Origin: Pseudomonas fuscovaginae SE-1
Lineage (GTDB): Bacteria; Pseudomonadota; Gammaproteobacteria; Pseudomonadales; Pseudomonadaceae
Assembly: GCF_000364705.1 (NCBI RefSeq)
Contig: NZ_AQOH01000282.1
Span: 1-64,000, forward strand
Length of the DNA stretch: 64,000 nt
Reading direction: 5' to 3'
Positions 17,480 to 25,837 of this stretch are shown here, piece by piece. The translations under genes and the position numbers were made by a program. How positions within the stretch are numbered: position 1 is the first letter of the stretch; every line of letters starts with the position of its first letter. A model generated the notes under the pieces. The model searched no databases, was not told the origin of the DNA, and was given only the letters and a program-made list of their open reading frames with translations.

Positions 17480-17896
17480 ATGCCTTATCGCCCACAACCG
17501 CCGCGCCGCTTGTACGTCACGCTCAATCCACTGCAACTGACCGGCTGCATCGCTCTGGGCATCTGGCTCGGCTTCGTCGCCCTGGCCCTCACCGCCTGGC
17601 TGCTGGCACGGGTGTTCATGCCCCAGCCACTGGCGCCCCTGGCCGACGCGGCCCGGCAACTGGGCCAACCCATGGCCCCGGTCGCACCGGCCACGCCACA
17701 GGCATCGGGCGACTCGACGCAGATGTTCGAGCAATACAAGGACAACCTGCGCAGGAACGAAGAGCAGCAGCGCCTGGAGCAGGCCCGCAACAGCTATCGC
17801 AACCTGTCCAACCCCAAGTGCCAGTTCTGGCTGCAGCAGGACCAGACCGCCCCCAGCGACAAGAGCCGGGCCAACGTCCTGCAATTCTGCAATTGA
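17480..17896 (+). CDS. Single-pass membrane protein of unknown function
   Basis: A 138-residue protein not assigned to a known family. A basic N-terminus (RPQPPRRLY) is followed by one membrane segment at about 22-46 (a hydrophobic alanine/leucine stretch), a Pro/Ala-rich linker, a charged coiled-coil-like helix (FEQYKDNLRRNEEQQRLEQARNSYRN) and two C-terminal cysteines. AAGGAGG precedes the ATG. It is divergent from earP and 14 bases before the Gre-like gene, so the two are probably co-transcribed. Confidence 0.75.
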   Translation: MPYRPQPPRRLYVTLNPLQLTGCIALGIWLGFVALALTAWLLARVFMPQPLAPLADAARQLGQPMAPVAPATPQASGDSTQMFEQYKDNLRRNEEQQRLEQARNSYRNLSNPKCQFWLQQDQTAPSDKSRANVLQFCN

Positions 17897-17910
17897 ACGG
17901 GCCGGATCAA

Positions 17911-18393
17911 ATGGACAAACAGGCGATTCATCAGCGAATCATCGACACCCTGACGGTCGACCTCGATGTCCTGCAAAGGGCGGCGCAAACCGCCTACGAA
18001 GCCGCGACCCATGAAGAGAACGTCGCCGAGAACAAGTACGACACCCTCGGCCTGGAAGCCTCCTACCTGGCGACCGGGCAGGCACGGCGCACCGAGGAGA
18101 TCCGCCAGGCGCTCAAGCGCTGCCAGGAACTGCCCCTGCGCGCCTATGACGAGCAGCTCGGCATTCAGGTGGGCGCCCTGCTGACCCTCGAAGCCGAGAA
18201 CGGCAGCGAACAGTGGCTGTTCCTGGCCCCGGACGCCGCCGGTTTGAAGGTGGAATGGGAGGGGCGCCCGATCACCGTGATCAGCCCCCGCTCGCCACTG
18301 GGTCAGGCACTGCTGGGCAAATTCGACGGTGACGAAGTGCGGATCGCCGTGGCCGGCGTCCGGCAAAACTACTGGGTGACCCGCGTCAGCTGA
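17911..18393 (+). CDS. GreA/GreB-fold transcription elongation-type factor
   Basis: A 160-residue protein with the Gre architecture. An N-terminal antiparallel coiled coil (about 1-85) has acidic residues at the expected tip (EENVAENKYDTLGLEAS). A C-terminal FKBP-like domain ends with SPRSPLGQALLGKFDGDEV, closely resembling the SPIGRALLGK-GDEV signature of GreA. Such proteins enter the RNA polymerase secondary channel; cleavage activity, inhibition or another role is undetermined. It follows the membrane-protein gene and faces a convergent small gene. Confidence 0.75.
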   Translation: MDKQAIHQRIIDTLTVDLDVLQRAAQTAYEAATHEENVAENKYDTLGLEASYLATGQARRTEEIRQALKRCQELPLRAYDEQLGIQVGALLTLEAENGSEQWLFLAPDAAGLKVEWEGRPITVISPRSPLGQALLGKFDGDEVRIAVAGVRQNYWVTRVS

Positions 18394-18401
18394 GCTGGCC
18401 C

Positions 18402-18656
18402 TTACTTGGCCGCCGCCATCAGGCGGTTGACCTCGCTGCGCACCATGCTGGTGTACTCCGGCGGCGACAGGGTATCGAGCTCGGTACGTACCCACTCCGC
18501 CCACTTGCCCTTGCGCTTGGCACGCTCACCGAACAGCCGCGCGGCCTCACCCTTGGCCTTGCCCAGGTTGCTTTGCCAGAGTTCGAACAGGCGTGACTTC
18601 TCATCCTCGATGGCGGCCCGCTCGGCCAGGGACTTGTTAGCCAGATTGAAGCTCAT
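18402..18656 (-). CDS. Conserved small protein of unknown function
   Basis: An 84-residue soluble, charged, mostly helical protein (SLAERAAIEDEKSRLFELWQ near the N-terminus, ending EVNRLMAAAK). No domain recognised. AGGA lies 7 bases before ATG 18656. It is convergent with the Gre-fold gene (8-base gap) and divergent from the DUF883 gene. Coding is supported by the ribosome-binding site and clean packing. Confidence 0.7.
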   Translation of the reverse strand: MSFNLANKSLAERAAIEDEKSRLFELWQSNLGKAKGEAARLFGERAKRKGKWAEWVRTELDTLSPPEYTSMVRSEVNRLMAAAK

Positions 18657-18822
18657 TGGAAAATCCTGCGGTGCAAATAGAGCTGTATCTTACACTGTCG
18701 CTGGCAACATCCGACCGGGGATTTTCGCTCGCCCCACGTGTGACAGGAAAAATTTGCAACTTTCCCCGCTCCACCCGACTCCCATTCTTCAGAGCCTCAT
18801 TCACTTGCAAAGGAATATCGCC

Positions 18823-19143
18823 ATGGCCCGTAAATCCGCCATACAAGCCGCCGAAGATCAGATCAAGGACCAGGCCTTCAGCGAGTTGCAGGCGCTGATC
18901 CAGGAATCGGAAAAGCTGCTCAAGGACAGCGCGACACTGGTCGGCGAAGAGGGTGAAAGCCTGCGCGCCCAGGTCAGCCAGAAACTCAAGCAAGCCCTGG
19001 ACTCGGTCACCCACGTGCGCGAAACCACCCGCCCGGTGGTCGAGGCGACCGAAACCTACATCGGCGGGCACCCCTGGCAGACCGTGGCGATCTCCGCCGG
19101 GTTCGGCCTGGTGGTCGGCCTGCTGCTGGGACGCCGCTCCTGA
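18823..19143 (+). CDS. DUF883/ElaB-type membrane-anchored protein
   Basis: A 106-residue protein with an amphipathic helical N-terminal part (QDQIKDQAFSELQALIQESEKLLKD-like heptads) and a C-terminal membrane segment ending in GLVVGLLLGRRS, the usual ElaB/YqjD/DUF883 tail. E. coli relatives bind ribosomes at the inner membrane in stationary phase. GGA in AAAGGAATATCGCC precedes the ATG. The function here is inferred from the family only. Confidence 0.88.
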   Translation: MARKSAIQAAEDQIKDQAFSELQALIQESEKLLKDSATLVGEEGESLRAQVSQKLKQALDSVTHVRETTRPVVEATETYIGGHPWQTVAISAGFGLVVGLLLGRRS

Positions 19144-19174
19144 GCGGCCACGCCCTCCTCGCCGCCGAGCTGGC

Positions 19175-20197
19175 CTAGGCCAGCTCGCGCAACTGCCGCA
19201 ACGTCTCCACCGACAGTTCTATCCCGTGCGCCAGCGAAGCGGCCCGCTGCCGGTGCCGCCGGTCACCCGGCAGGCGCTGCTGACCAACGCCGTGCATCTG
19301 GCTGACCAGGGTCTGGCTGCGCTCGGCGAAATCCCGTCCGGCCGAGCGGGCGGGGTCGATGACGATGATCAGTTGCCCGGTCCAGGGCGTCTTGGCGCCC
19401 GGATGCCGGGACCAATCGAACTCGAAGGAAAAATTCCCGCCGGTCAGGGCAGCCGCCAGCAGCTCGACCATCATCGACAACGCAGAACCCTTGTGCCCGC
19501 CGAACGGCAACAATGCCCCGCCGTCCAGGATCGCCTTGGGGTCACAGGTCGGCCGCCCGTCGCGGTCCACGCCCACACCGTCCGGCAACTGCTCGCCCTT
19601 GCGCGCGGCGATCTGTACGTCGCCATGGGCCATGGCGCTGGTGGCCAGGTCGAACACGATCGGGGCAGCACCGGCCCGGGGGGCGGCAAAGGCGATCGGA
19701 TTGGTGCCGAACAGCGGCCGTTCGGCGCCATGGGGCACGACACAGGTCATCGAGTTGACCACGCTCAGCGCTACCAGACCTTCATCGGCGAACGGTTCGA
19801 CATCCGGCCAGAGCGCGGCGAAGTGGTGGGAATTGCGAATGGCAAGCACCGCGATCCCGGCATGACGGACCTTTTCCAGCAGCAGCTCACGGGCCGCGGC
19901 CAGGGCCGGCTGGGCGAAACCGTTGGCGGCATCGACCCGCACGAAGCCCGGGGCGACATCCTCGACCACCGGCAGCGCATGACCATCGACCCAGCCGCTG
20001 GCCAGTGTCGAGACGTACCCCGGGATACGGAAGACGCCGTGGCTGTGGGCGCCGTCCCGCTCGGCGCTGGCGCAGTTGACGGCCAGCACCCGCGCCACCT
20101 CCGGGGACGTGCCATGCCGCTGGAAAACCTGCTGCAGGAGCACAACCAGATCAACGTAGGAAATGTGTTGGGTAGCCGTATCGCGTGGTGCAGACAT
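19175..20197 (-). CDS. dpkA: Delta1-piperideine-2-carboxylate / delta1-pyrroline-2-carboxylate reductase
   Basis: A 340-residue NADPH-dependent reductase of the Ldh_2 (malate/L-lactate dehydrogenase) family. It closely resembles P. putida DpkA as I remember it (CASAERDGAHSHGVFRIPGY, NSHHFAALWPDVEPFA, GTNPIAFAAPR, LPFGGHKGSALSMMVELLA). DpkA makes L-pipecolate in D-lysine breakdown and L-proline from the pyrroline of hydroxyproline or D-proline routes. The SHG histidine and catalytic HF region are intact. It is divergent from the NCS1/allR unit with a 462-base AT-rich gap. Confidence 0.87.
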   Translation of the reverse strand: MSAPRDTATQHISYVDLVVLLQQVFQRHGTSPEVARVLAVNCASAERDGAHSHGVFRIPGYVSTLASGWVDGHALPVVEDVAPGFVRVDAANGFAQPALAAARELLLEKVRHAGIAVLAIRNSHHFAALWPDVEPFADEGLVALSVVNSMTCVVPHGAERPLFGTNPIAFAAPRAGAAPIVFDLATSAMAHGDVQIAARKGEQLPDGVGVDRDGRPTCDPKAILDGGALLPFGGHKGSALSMMVELLAAALTGGNFSFEFDWSRHPGAKTPWTGQLIIVIDPARSAGRDFAERSQTLVSQMHGVGQQRLPGDRRHRQRAASLAHGIELSVETLRQLRELA

Positions 20198-20344
20198 CCG
20201 AGACTCCGATTCCGATCGATTTTATTGGAAGAACGAGAGAAAGCGGTACCAGGGCAGGCGTGGACACTATCGAACGGCCCGCGGGAAGCTGTCAAATGCC
20301 GAGCAGACAACTGTACACATGGCTGTAACCATAAGTGTCACATG

Positions 20345-20356
20345 AGTGTGCACACT
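20345..20356. promoter_or_regulatory. Perfect 12-base palindrome AGTGTGCACACT
   Basis: It lies in the AT-rich gap between dpkA and the NCS1 permease, 150 bases from the dpkA start, within a run of GTG/CAC elements (20337-20356). It may be an operator for dpkA. No regulator can be named from the sequence. Confidence 0.4.
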
Positions 20357-20570
20357 TGATCGCCACGCACCATAAAGTGACAGGCCACTGCTTGATCGAA
20401 ACGACAGCGCATCAGCCAAAACCTTCACGCATGACAAAATAGCTGTTCGATCGGTCAACTTATATTTCTTTTATTTCATATAGTTAGGTAAATAGCCGAA
20501 TAAATCGAAATTAACAGGAAATTTTATAGATCGAAAACTGGCATAAAACTGGCTTAGCTCGACAGCGAAT

Positions 20571-20580
20571 TTGTATACAA
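20571..20580. promoter_or_regulatory. TTGTATACAA palindrome, GntR/FCD-type operator candidate
   Basis: A perfect 10-base palindrome 80 bases before the NCS1 start. TTGTATACAA is the typical core recognised by FadR-subfamily GntR regulators, several of which control purine, pyrimidine or aromatic breakdown. No GntR gene of that type is in this window, so the regulator would be encoded elsewhere. The surrounding 20400-20610 is markedly AT-rich. Confidence 0.5.
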
Positions 20581-20659
20581 CTTAATAAAAACCTACATAC
20601 AAAAAGCTCACCGAGCGCTACCCCGCGGGGTCTCAGCCCGGAGCCAGGAGCCAGCCGGA

Positions 20660-22174
20660 ATGCCTACCAGTCTCTCGTCACACGCCGCACTGGATCTTCC
20701 CGTCTCATCGCTCGACCCGAGCACCACGGCCCTCAGCCCGCGCCTGCACAACCCGGATCTGGCGCCGACCAAGGTGGAAGGCAGGCGCTGGGGTGGCTAC
20801 AGCATCTTCGCCCTGTGGACCAACGATGTGCACAATATCGCCAACTACTCCTTCGCCATCGGCCTCTATGCGATGGGCCTGGGCGGCTGGCAGATCCTCC
20901 TGTCGCTGGGTATCGGCGCGGCACTGGTGTATTTCTTCATGAACCTTTCCGGCTTCATGGGCCAGAAGACCGGCGTGCCCTTCCCGGTGATCAGCCGGAT
21001 CAGCTTCGGCATCCATGGTGCGCAATTACCGGCACTGATCCGTGCGGTGATCGCGATCGCCTGGTTCGGAATCCAGACCTATCTGGCTTCCGTGGTCTTC
21101 CGGGTGCTGCTGACCGCCATTCACCCGGACTTCGCCGATTATGACCACAACTCGATTCTCGGCCTGTCGACGCTCGGCTGGGTCTGCTTCGTGATCATCT
21201 GGCTCGTGCAACTGGTAATCCTCGCCTACGGCATGGAGACGGTCCGTCGCTACGAGGGCTTTGCCGGGCCGGTGATCCTGTTCACCGTGGCCGCTCTGGC
21301 CGCCTGGATGTACACCCGGGCCGGCGCGACCATCGCCTGGTCGATCCGCGAGCCGCTGAGCGGCGGCGAGATGTGGCGCAACATCTTTGCCGGCGCGGCC
21401 CTGTGGCTGTCGATCTACGGCACGCTGATCCTCAACTTCTGCGATTTCGCCCGTTCCTCGCCCAGCCGTCGGACCATTCTGGTCGGCAACTTCTGGGGGC
21501 TGCCGGTGAACATCCTGATGTTCGCCAGCATTACCGTACTGCTGTGCGGCGCCCAGTTCCAGATCAACGGCCAGGTGATCCAGAGCCCGACCGATATCAT
21601 CGCCTCGATTCCCAACCCCTTCTTCCTGGTGCTCGGCTGCCTGGCATTCCTGATCGTCACCGTGGCGGTGAACATCATGGCCAATTTCGTCGCCCCGGCG
21701 TTCGTCCTCAGCAACCTGGCCCCACGCCTGCTGACCTTCCGCCGTGCCGGGCTGATCAGCGCCGCGATCGCCGTGCTGATTCTGCCGTGGAACCTCTACA
21801 ACAGCCCGCTGGTGATCGTTTACTTCCTGTCCGGACTGGGCGCCCTGCTGGGACCGTTGTACGGCGTGATCATGGTCGACTACTGGCTGCTGCGAAAAGG
21901 CCGTGTCGACGTACCGGCGCTGTACAGCGAGGATCCGGCCGGCCCCTACTACTACAGCCACGGCATCAACCCGCGGGCGGTGGCGGCGTTCATTCCGGCC
22001 GCGCTGATCGCCATCGTGCTGGCCCTGGTCCCGGGGTTCGACAGTGTCTCGCCGTTCTCCTGGATGTTCGGTGCCGGTATCGCCGGGCTGCTCTATCTGC
22101 TCATCGCCAGGCGCGACGCCCATTACACCGACGTCAGCGGCGCATCCATCGCCGTCGACAACCCCAGCCATTGA
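20660..22174 (+). CDS. NCS1-family nucleobase/hydantoin permease, probable allantoin transporter
   Basis: A 504-residue, 12-segment transporter of the NCS1 family (Mhp1, PucI relatives). The family opening RWGGYSIFALWTNDVHNIANYSFAIGL and the GVPFPVISRISFGIHGAQLPALIRAVIAIAWFG block of helices 2-3 are intact. AGGAG lies 9 bases before ATG 20660. It is 39 bases upstream of the allantoin racemase gene, so allantoin or another hydantoin is the likely substrate. That part is inference from context. Confidence 0.85.
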   Translation: MPTSLSSHAALDLPVSSLDPSTTALSPRLHNPDLAPTKVEGRRWGGYSIFALWTNDVHNIANYSFAIGLYAMGLGGWQILLSLGIGAALVYFFMNLSGFMGQKTGVPFPVISRISFGIHGAQLPALIRAVIAIAWFGIQTYLASVVFRVLLTAIHPDFADYDHNSILGLSTLGWVCFVIIWLVQLVILAYGMETVRRYEGFAGPVILFTVAALAAWMYTRAGATIAWSIREPLSGGEMWRNIFAGAALWLSIYGTLILNFCDFARSSPSRRTILVGNFWGLPVNILMFASITVLLCGAQFQINGQVIQSPTDIIASIPNPFFLVLGCLAFLIVTVAVNIMANFVAPAFVLSNLAPRLLTFRRAGLISAAIAVLILPWNLYNSPLVIVYFLSGLGALLGPLYGVIMVDYWLLRKGRVDVPALYSEDPAGPYYYSHGINPRAVAAFIPAALIAIVLALVPGFDSVSPFSWMFGAGIAGLLYLLIARRDAHYTDVSGASIAVDNPSH

Positions 22175-22213
22175 GCACCGGGCCATGCCGGCCCGCCGAA
22201 CAAGGATTGCCCC

Positions 22214-22942
22214 ATGCGGATTCTGATCGTCAACGTCAACACCACCGCCTCGATCACCGAGGCCATCGCCCGCCAGGCCCAGGCCGTCGCCGCGCCGGGC
22301 ACCGAAATCGTCGGCCTGACGCCGTACTTCGGTGCCGACTCGGTGGAGGGCAATTTCGAAAGCTACCTGGCGGCCATCGCCGTGATGGATCGGGTGCTGG
22401 CCTACGGCCAGCCCTATGACGCGGTGATCCAGGCCGGCTACGGCGAACACGGTCGCGAAGGCCTGCAGGAATTGCTCGATGTACCGGTGGTGGACATCAC
22501 CGAAGCCGGCGCCAGCACCGCGATGTTTCTCGGCCATGCCTATTCGGTGGTCACCACTCTCGACCGCACCGTACCGCTGATCGAGGACCGACTGAAGCTG
22601 GCCGGGCTCTATCAGCGCTGTGCCTCGGTACGCGCCAGTGGCCTGGCGGTGCTGGAGCTCGAGGAGGATCCGCAACGGGCGGTGAATGCCATCGTCCAGC
22701 AGGCCGAACAGGCCGTGCGGGACGACAAGGCCGAGGTGATCTGCCTTGGCTGCGGTGGCATGGCCGGCCTGGATGAGCAGATCCGCCAGCGTACGGGCGT
22801 TCCCGTGGTGGATGGTGTGACCGCTGCGGTGACCATCGCCGAATCGCTGGTACGCCTGGGGCTGTCGACCTCCAAGGTGCGCACCTACGCCAAGCCGCGG
22901 CCGAAGCAGATCATCGGCTGGCCGGAACATCTGCGTCGTTGA
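22214..22942 (+). CDS. allR: Allantoin racemase AllR (Asp/Glu racemase superfamily)
   Basis: A 242-residue hydantoin-racemase-like enzyme. The first catalytic cysteine of the superfamily is replaced by Gly75 (VIQAGYGEHG), and a Glu stands exactly three residues later at position 78, while the second cysteine is kept (Cys180 in ICLGCGGMAGL). This Gly/Glu pattern is what was reported for the P. fluorescens allantoin racemase, where Glu78 replaces the missing cysteine. AAGGA lies 7 bases before the ATG. It forms a unit with the NCS1 permease. Confidence 0.88.
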   Translation: MRILIVNVNTTASITEAIARQAQAVAAPGTEIVGLTPYFGADSVEGNFESYLAAIAVMDRVLAYGQPYDAVIQAGYGEHGREGLQELLDVPVVDITEAGASTAMFLGHAYSVVTTLDRTVPLIEDRLKLAGLYQRCASVRASGLAVLELEEDPQRAVNAIVQQAEQAVRDDKAEVICLGCGGMAGLDEQIRQRTGVPVVDGVTAAVTIAESLVRLGLSTSKVRTYAKPRPKQIIGWPEHLRR

Positions 22943-23014
22943 CAGGTTAGCCAACCAGGGGGATGGCTTGCCCGCGAACCTTGCCTGAAACCTCAGCAGT
23001 GGGACTGGATGTGT

Positions 23015-23959
23015 TCAGGATGATCGGCGCGCATCGAACTGCACAGCCAACCGCTGCTCGGCAAACCGCTCGATGATGAAATCGACGAAGGCCCGGGTCT
23101 TGCCCGGCAGCAGCTTGTGTTCAGCGTAATAGATCGAGAGCTGGCCATCGTCCACGTACCAGTCGGGCAATACCCGTTGCAAGGTCCCGGCCCGCAGCCA
23201 GGGCACGGCGAACGGCATGCTCACCAGGGCCACGCCCAGGCCCTGGGCCGCGACCGCGCAGGCCGCCTCCGAATCGCTCATGGTCATGCACGGGGTCAGG
23301 CTCAGCGGCTGCTGGTCGCCGGCCGGGCCGGTCAGTTGCCAGGAACGCACGCGACCGGTCTGCGGTGAACGGATCAGGATGCCCGTGCAACGGCGCAGAT
23401 CATCCGGCACCTGGACCGGCACCTGCCGCTCCAGGTAATCCGCGCTGGCCACCAGCACCCGATGAGCCACCGTCAGCCTGCGCGCCACCACCCCCTGGGG
23501 CAGTTCGAAACCACCGCCGATCGCCGCATCGAACCCCTGGCCGATCAGGTCCACCTGGCGGTTATCGAAATGCCAGTCCGGACGGATCTCCGGGAAGCGC
23601 CGCAGGAACTCCCCGAGCAGCGGCACGATATACAGGCGTCCGAACACCGTTCCCATGCTGACCTTGAGCGTTCCCGCCGGACGCCCCTTGGCGCTGGCGA
23701 GGTTGGCCACGGCATTCTGGATGCTGTGCAGGCTGGTACCGACTTCGGCCAGGAACAACTGCCCGGCCTCGGTCAAGGTCAGGCGCCGGGTGCTACGCTG
23801 GAACAGCCGCACACCCAGGCGGGCCTCGAGCTTGGCAACGCTCTTGCCCACCGCCGCCGGCGTCAGGCCCAGACGTCGCGCCGCCTCGGCAAAGCTGCCG
23901 ACCTCGGCGCTACGGACAAAACATTCGATGCTGCCGAGGCTCTCCACGATAACGACCAT
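23015..23959 (-). CDS. LysR-family transcriptional regulator
   Basis: A 314-residue LysR protein of the CrgA-like group (HTH IECFVRSAEVGSFAEAARRLGLTPAAVGKSVAKLEARLG; ligand domain with GRLYIVPLLGEFLRRFPEI and AAIGGGFELPQGVVARRL). It is divergent from, and 125 bases away from, the SDR gene at 24085, the probable target. Convergent with allR across 72 bases. Confidence 0.9.
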   Translation of the reverse strand: MVVIVESLGSIECFVRSAEVGSFAEAARRLGLTPAAVGKSVAKLEARLGVRLFQRSTRRLTLTEAGQLFLAEVGTSLHSIQNAVANLASAKGRPAGTLKVSMGTVFGRLYIVPLLGEFLRRFPEIRPDWHFDNRQVDLIGQGFDAAIGGGFELPQGVVARRLTVAHRVLVASADYLERQVPVQVPDDLRRCTGILIRSPQTGRVRSWQLTGPAGDQQPLSLTPCMTMSDSEAACAVAAQGLGVALVSMPFAVPWLRAGTLQRVLPDWYVDDGQLSIYYAEHKLLPGKTRAFVDFIIERFAEQRLAVQFDARRSS

Positions 23960-24084
23960 AAACTTTTGGTTTATACAGATTGTAGCAATTACCCTCTACA
24001 CGGTCACCAATTCACGGTCGATACTGGCTCCCAACAACAAGGCCCTCTCCCTTTCCCCAACGGCCTTGAACTTTGGAGGATGAA

Positions 24085-24831
24085 ATGAACGAACATGATC
24101 TGAGCGGTAAAGTGGCCCTGGTCCAGGGCGGTTCCCGCGGCATCGGCGCAGCCATCGTCAAGCGCCTGGCCGCACAAGGCGCCGCAGTGGCCTTCACCTA
24201 TGTGAGTTCCGCCAGCAAGGCCGAGGCGTTGCGCGACAGCGTCATCGCCGATGGCGGCAAGGCCCTGGCGATCAAGGCCGACAGCGCCAGTGCCGACGAG
24301 ATCCGCCAGGCGGTCAGCGACACCGTGGAAGCCTTCGGCCGGCTGGATATCCTGGTCAACAATGCCGGCGTATTGGCCATGGGGCCGCTGGAAACGTTCA
24401 GCCTGGAGGATTTCGACCGGACCCTGGCGATCAACGTCCGCAGCGTGTTCATCGCCACCCAGGAAGCCGCACGGCACATGGGAGCCGGTGGTCGGATCAT
24501 CAACATCGGCAGCACCAACGCCGAGCGCATGCCGTTTGCCGGCGGCGCCACCTACGCCATGAGCAAGTCGGCACTGGTCGGGCTGACCAAGGGCCTGGCC
24601 CGCGATCTCGGGCCGCAGGGCATCACCGTCAACAACGTGCAGCCCGGACCGGTGGACACCGACATGAACCCGGCAAACAGCGAGTTCGCCGACAGCCTGT
24701 TATCGCTGATGGCCAGCGGTCGTTATGGCCACGTCGATGAAATCGCCAGCTTCGTCGCCTACCTGGCCGGACCGGAGGCTGGCTACATCACCGGTGCCAG
24801 CCTGACCATCGACGGTGGCTTCAGCGCGTGA
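24085..24831 (+). CDS. Short-chain dehydrogenase/reductase (3-oxoacyl-ACP-reductase type)
   Basis: A 248-residue classical SDR with the cofactor motif GGSRGIG (TGxxxGIG variant), NNAG, and the catalytic Ser...YAMSK set (INIGSTN, TYAMSK). The C-terminal GYITGASLTIDGGFSA is intact. Oxidoreductase with NADP(H) preference likely; substrate unknown. GGAGG lies 5 bases before ATG 24085. The final 11 bases overlap the convergent LysR gene. Regulation by the divergent LysR at 23015-23959 is likely. Confidence 0.92.
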   Translation: MNEHDLSGKVALVQGGSRGIGAAIVKRLAAQGAAVAFTYVSSASKAEALRDSVIADGGKALAIKADSASADEIRQAVSDTVEAFGRLDILVNNAGVLAMGPLETFSLEDFDRTLAINVRSVFIATQEAARHMGAGGRIINIGSTNAERMPFAGGATYAMSKSALVGLTKGLARDLGPQGITVNNVQPGPVDTDMNPANSEFADSLLSLMASGRYGHVDEIASFVAYLAGPEAGYITGASLTIDGGFSA

Positions 24832-25732
24832 CCTGAGCAGGGCTGCCAGGGTTTTCCCGGCAGCCCAGTGCCTGTTCCAGCAACACCAGGAAGGCCGCGG
24901 CGGCCGGCGTCGGTCGATGGGACCACACGGCATACAGGTGCCGTGACGGCGCGTCGTACACCGGTACGGTCACCACGCCGCTCAAACCCTCGGCAATCTT
25001 GCTCGGCACCAGCCCCAGCGCCAGGCCGCGCCGGACGAACTCCCCCACCAGCATCACATTGCCCGCCTCGAACTGTACCCGGTGGCGCAACCCGGCCGCG
25101 GCAAAGGCCTCGTCGGTCTGTCGGCGCCCGGCAGTGCCGGCCTGGAAGTCCACCAGCGGCTGATCCTCCAGCTTCGCCAACGGCAGGCGCTCGCAGCTCG
25201 CCAGTGGATGGTCGGGCGGCACCACCGCGACCAACTCCTCCTCGGCCAGCAGGCGCATCGCCAGACCCTCGATCTTCTCCCCCGGCCACAGCCCGACAAA
25301 GGCCAGGTCCAACCGCCGTTCGCGGACATCCGCCATGAGCAGTTCGCTCTTGCTCATGTTCAGGTGAATATCCACCTGTGGATAAAGCCCATGGAATCGC
25401 GCCAGCAGTTCCACCAGATCGACCTCGGTCAACGACGAAATCTTGCCGATGGACAGGCTGCCGCGCACCTCGCCCGAAACCGCCGCCACCTCGGCGACGA
25501 TCCGTCGGGTCGCCTCCAGTGCCGGCCGGGCACTGCGCACGAAGGCTTCGCCCGCGGCGGTCAGCCTTACCCTGCGCGAACCGCGCTCGAACAACGGCGT
25601 GCCCAGGTGTTCTTCCAACCGGGCAATCTGATGACTGAGCGCCGACTGGACGATATGGCAACGCTCCGCCGCCCGGGTAAAACTGCCCTCGTCGGCCACC
25701 GCCAGGGCGTACTCGATCTGTTTCAGGTTCAC
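24821..25732 (-). CDS. LysR-family regulator, probably of the adjacent MFS exporter
   Basis: A 303-residue LysR regulator of the CynR/OxyR-like group, with HTH IEYALAVADEGSFTRAAERCHIVQSALSHQIARLEEHLG. The family start NLKQIEYALAV follows a GTG at 25732; the open frame extends to a TTG at 25771, which is less likely. It is divergent from the MFS gene at 25838 (105-base gap), the typical arrangement for control of an efflux transporter. Confidence 0.88.
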   Translation of the reverse strand: MNLKQIEYALAVADEGSFTRAAERCHIVQSALSHQIARLEEHLGTPLFERGSRRVRLTAAGEAFVRSARPALEATRRIVAEVAAVSGEVRGSLSIGKISSLTEVDLVELLARFHGLYPQVDIHLNMSKSELLMADVRERRLDLAFVGLWPGEKIEGLAMRLLAEEELVAVVPPDHPLASCERLPLAKLEDQPLVDFQAGTAGRRQTDEAFAAAGLRHRVQFEAGNVMLVGEFVRRGLALGLVPSKIAEGLSGVVTVPVYDAPSRHLYAVWSHRPTPAAAAFLVLLEQALGCRENPGSPAQVTR

Positions 25733-25837
25733 CGCATTTATCTCGTTTACAGATGGATGAAATGAAAACAATGCATTGGCGTCATGCTAAGACATTCCGA
25801 ATACTCTTCACACCTAGATCCCACAACGAGACAGGCA

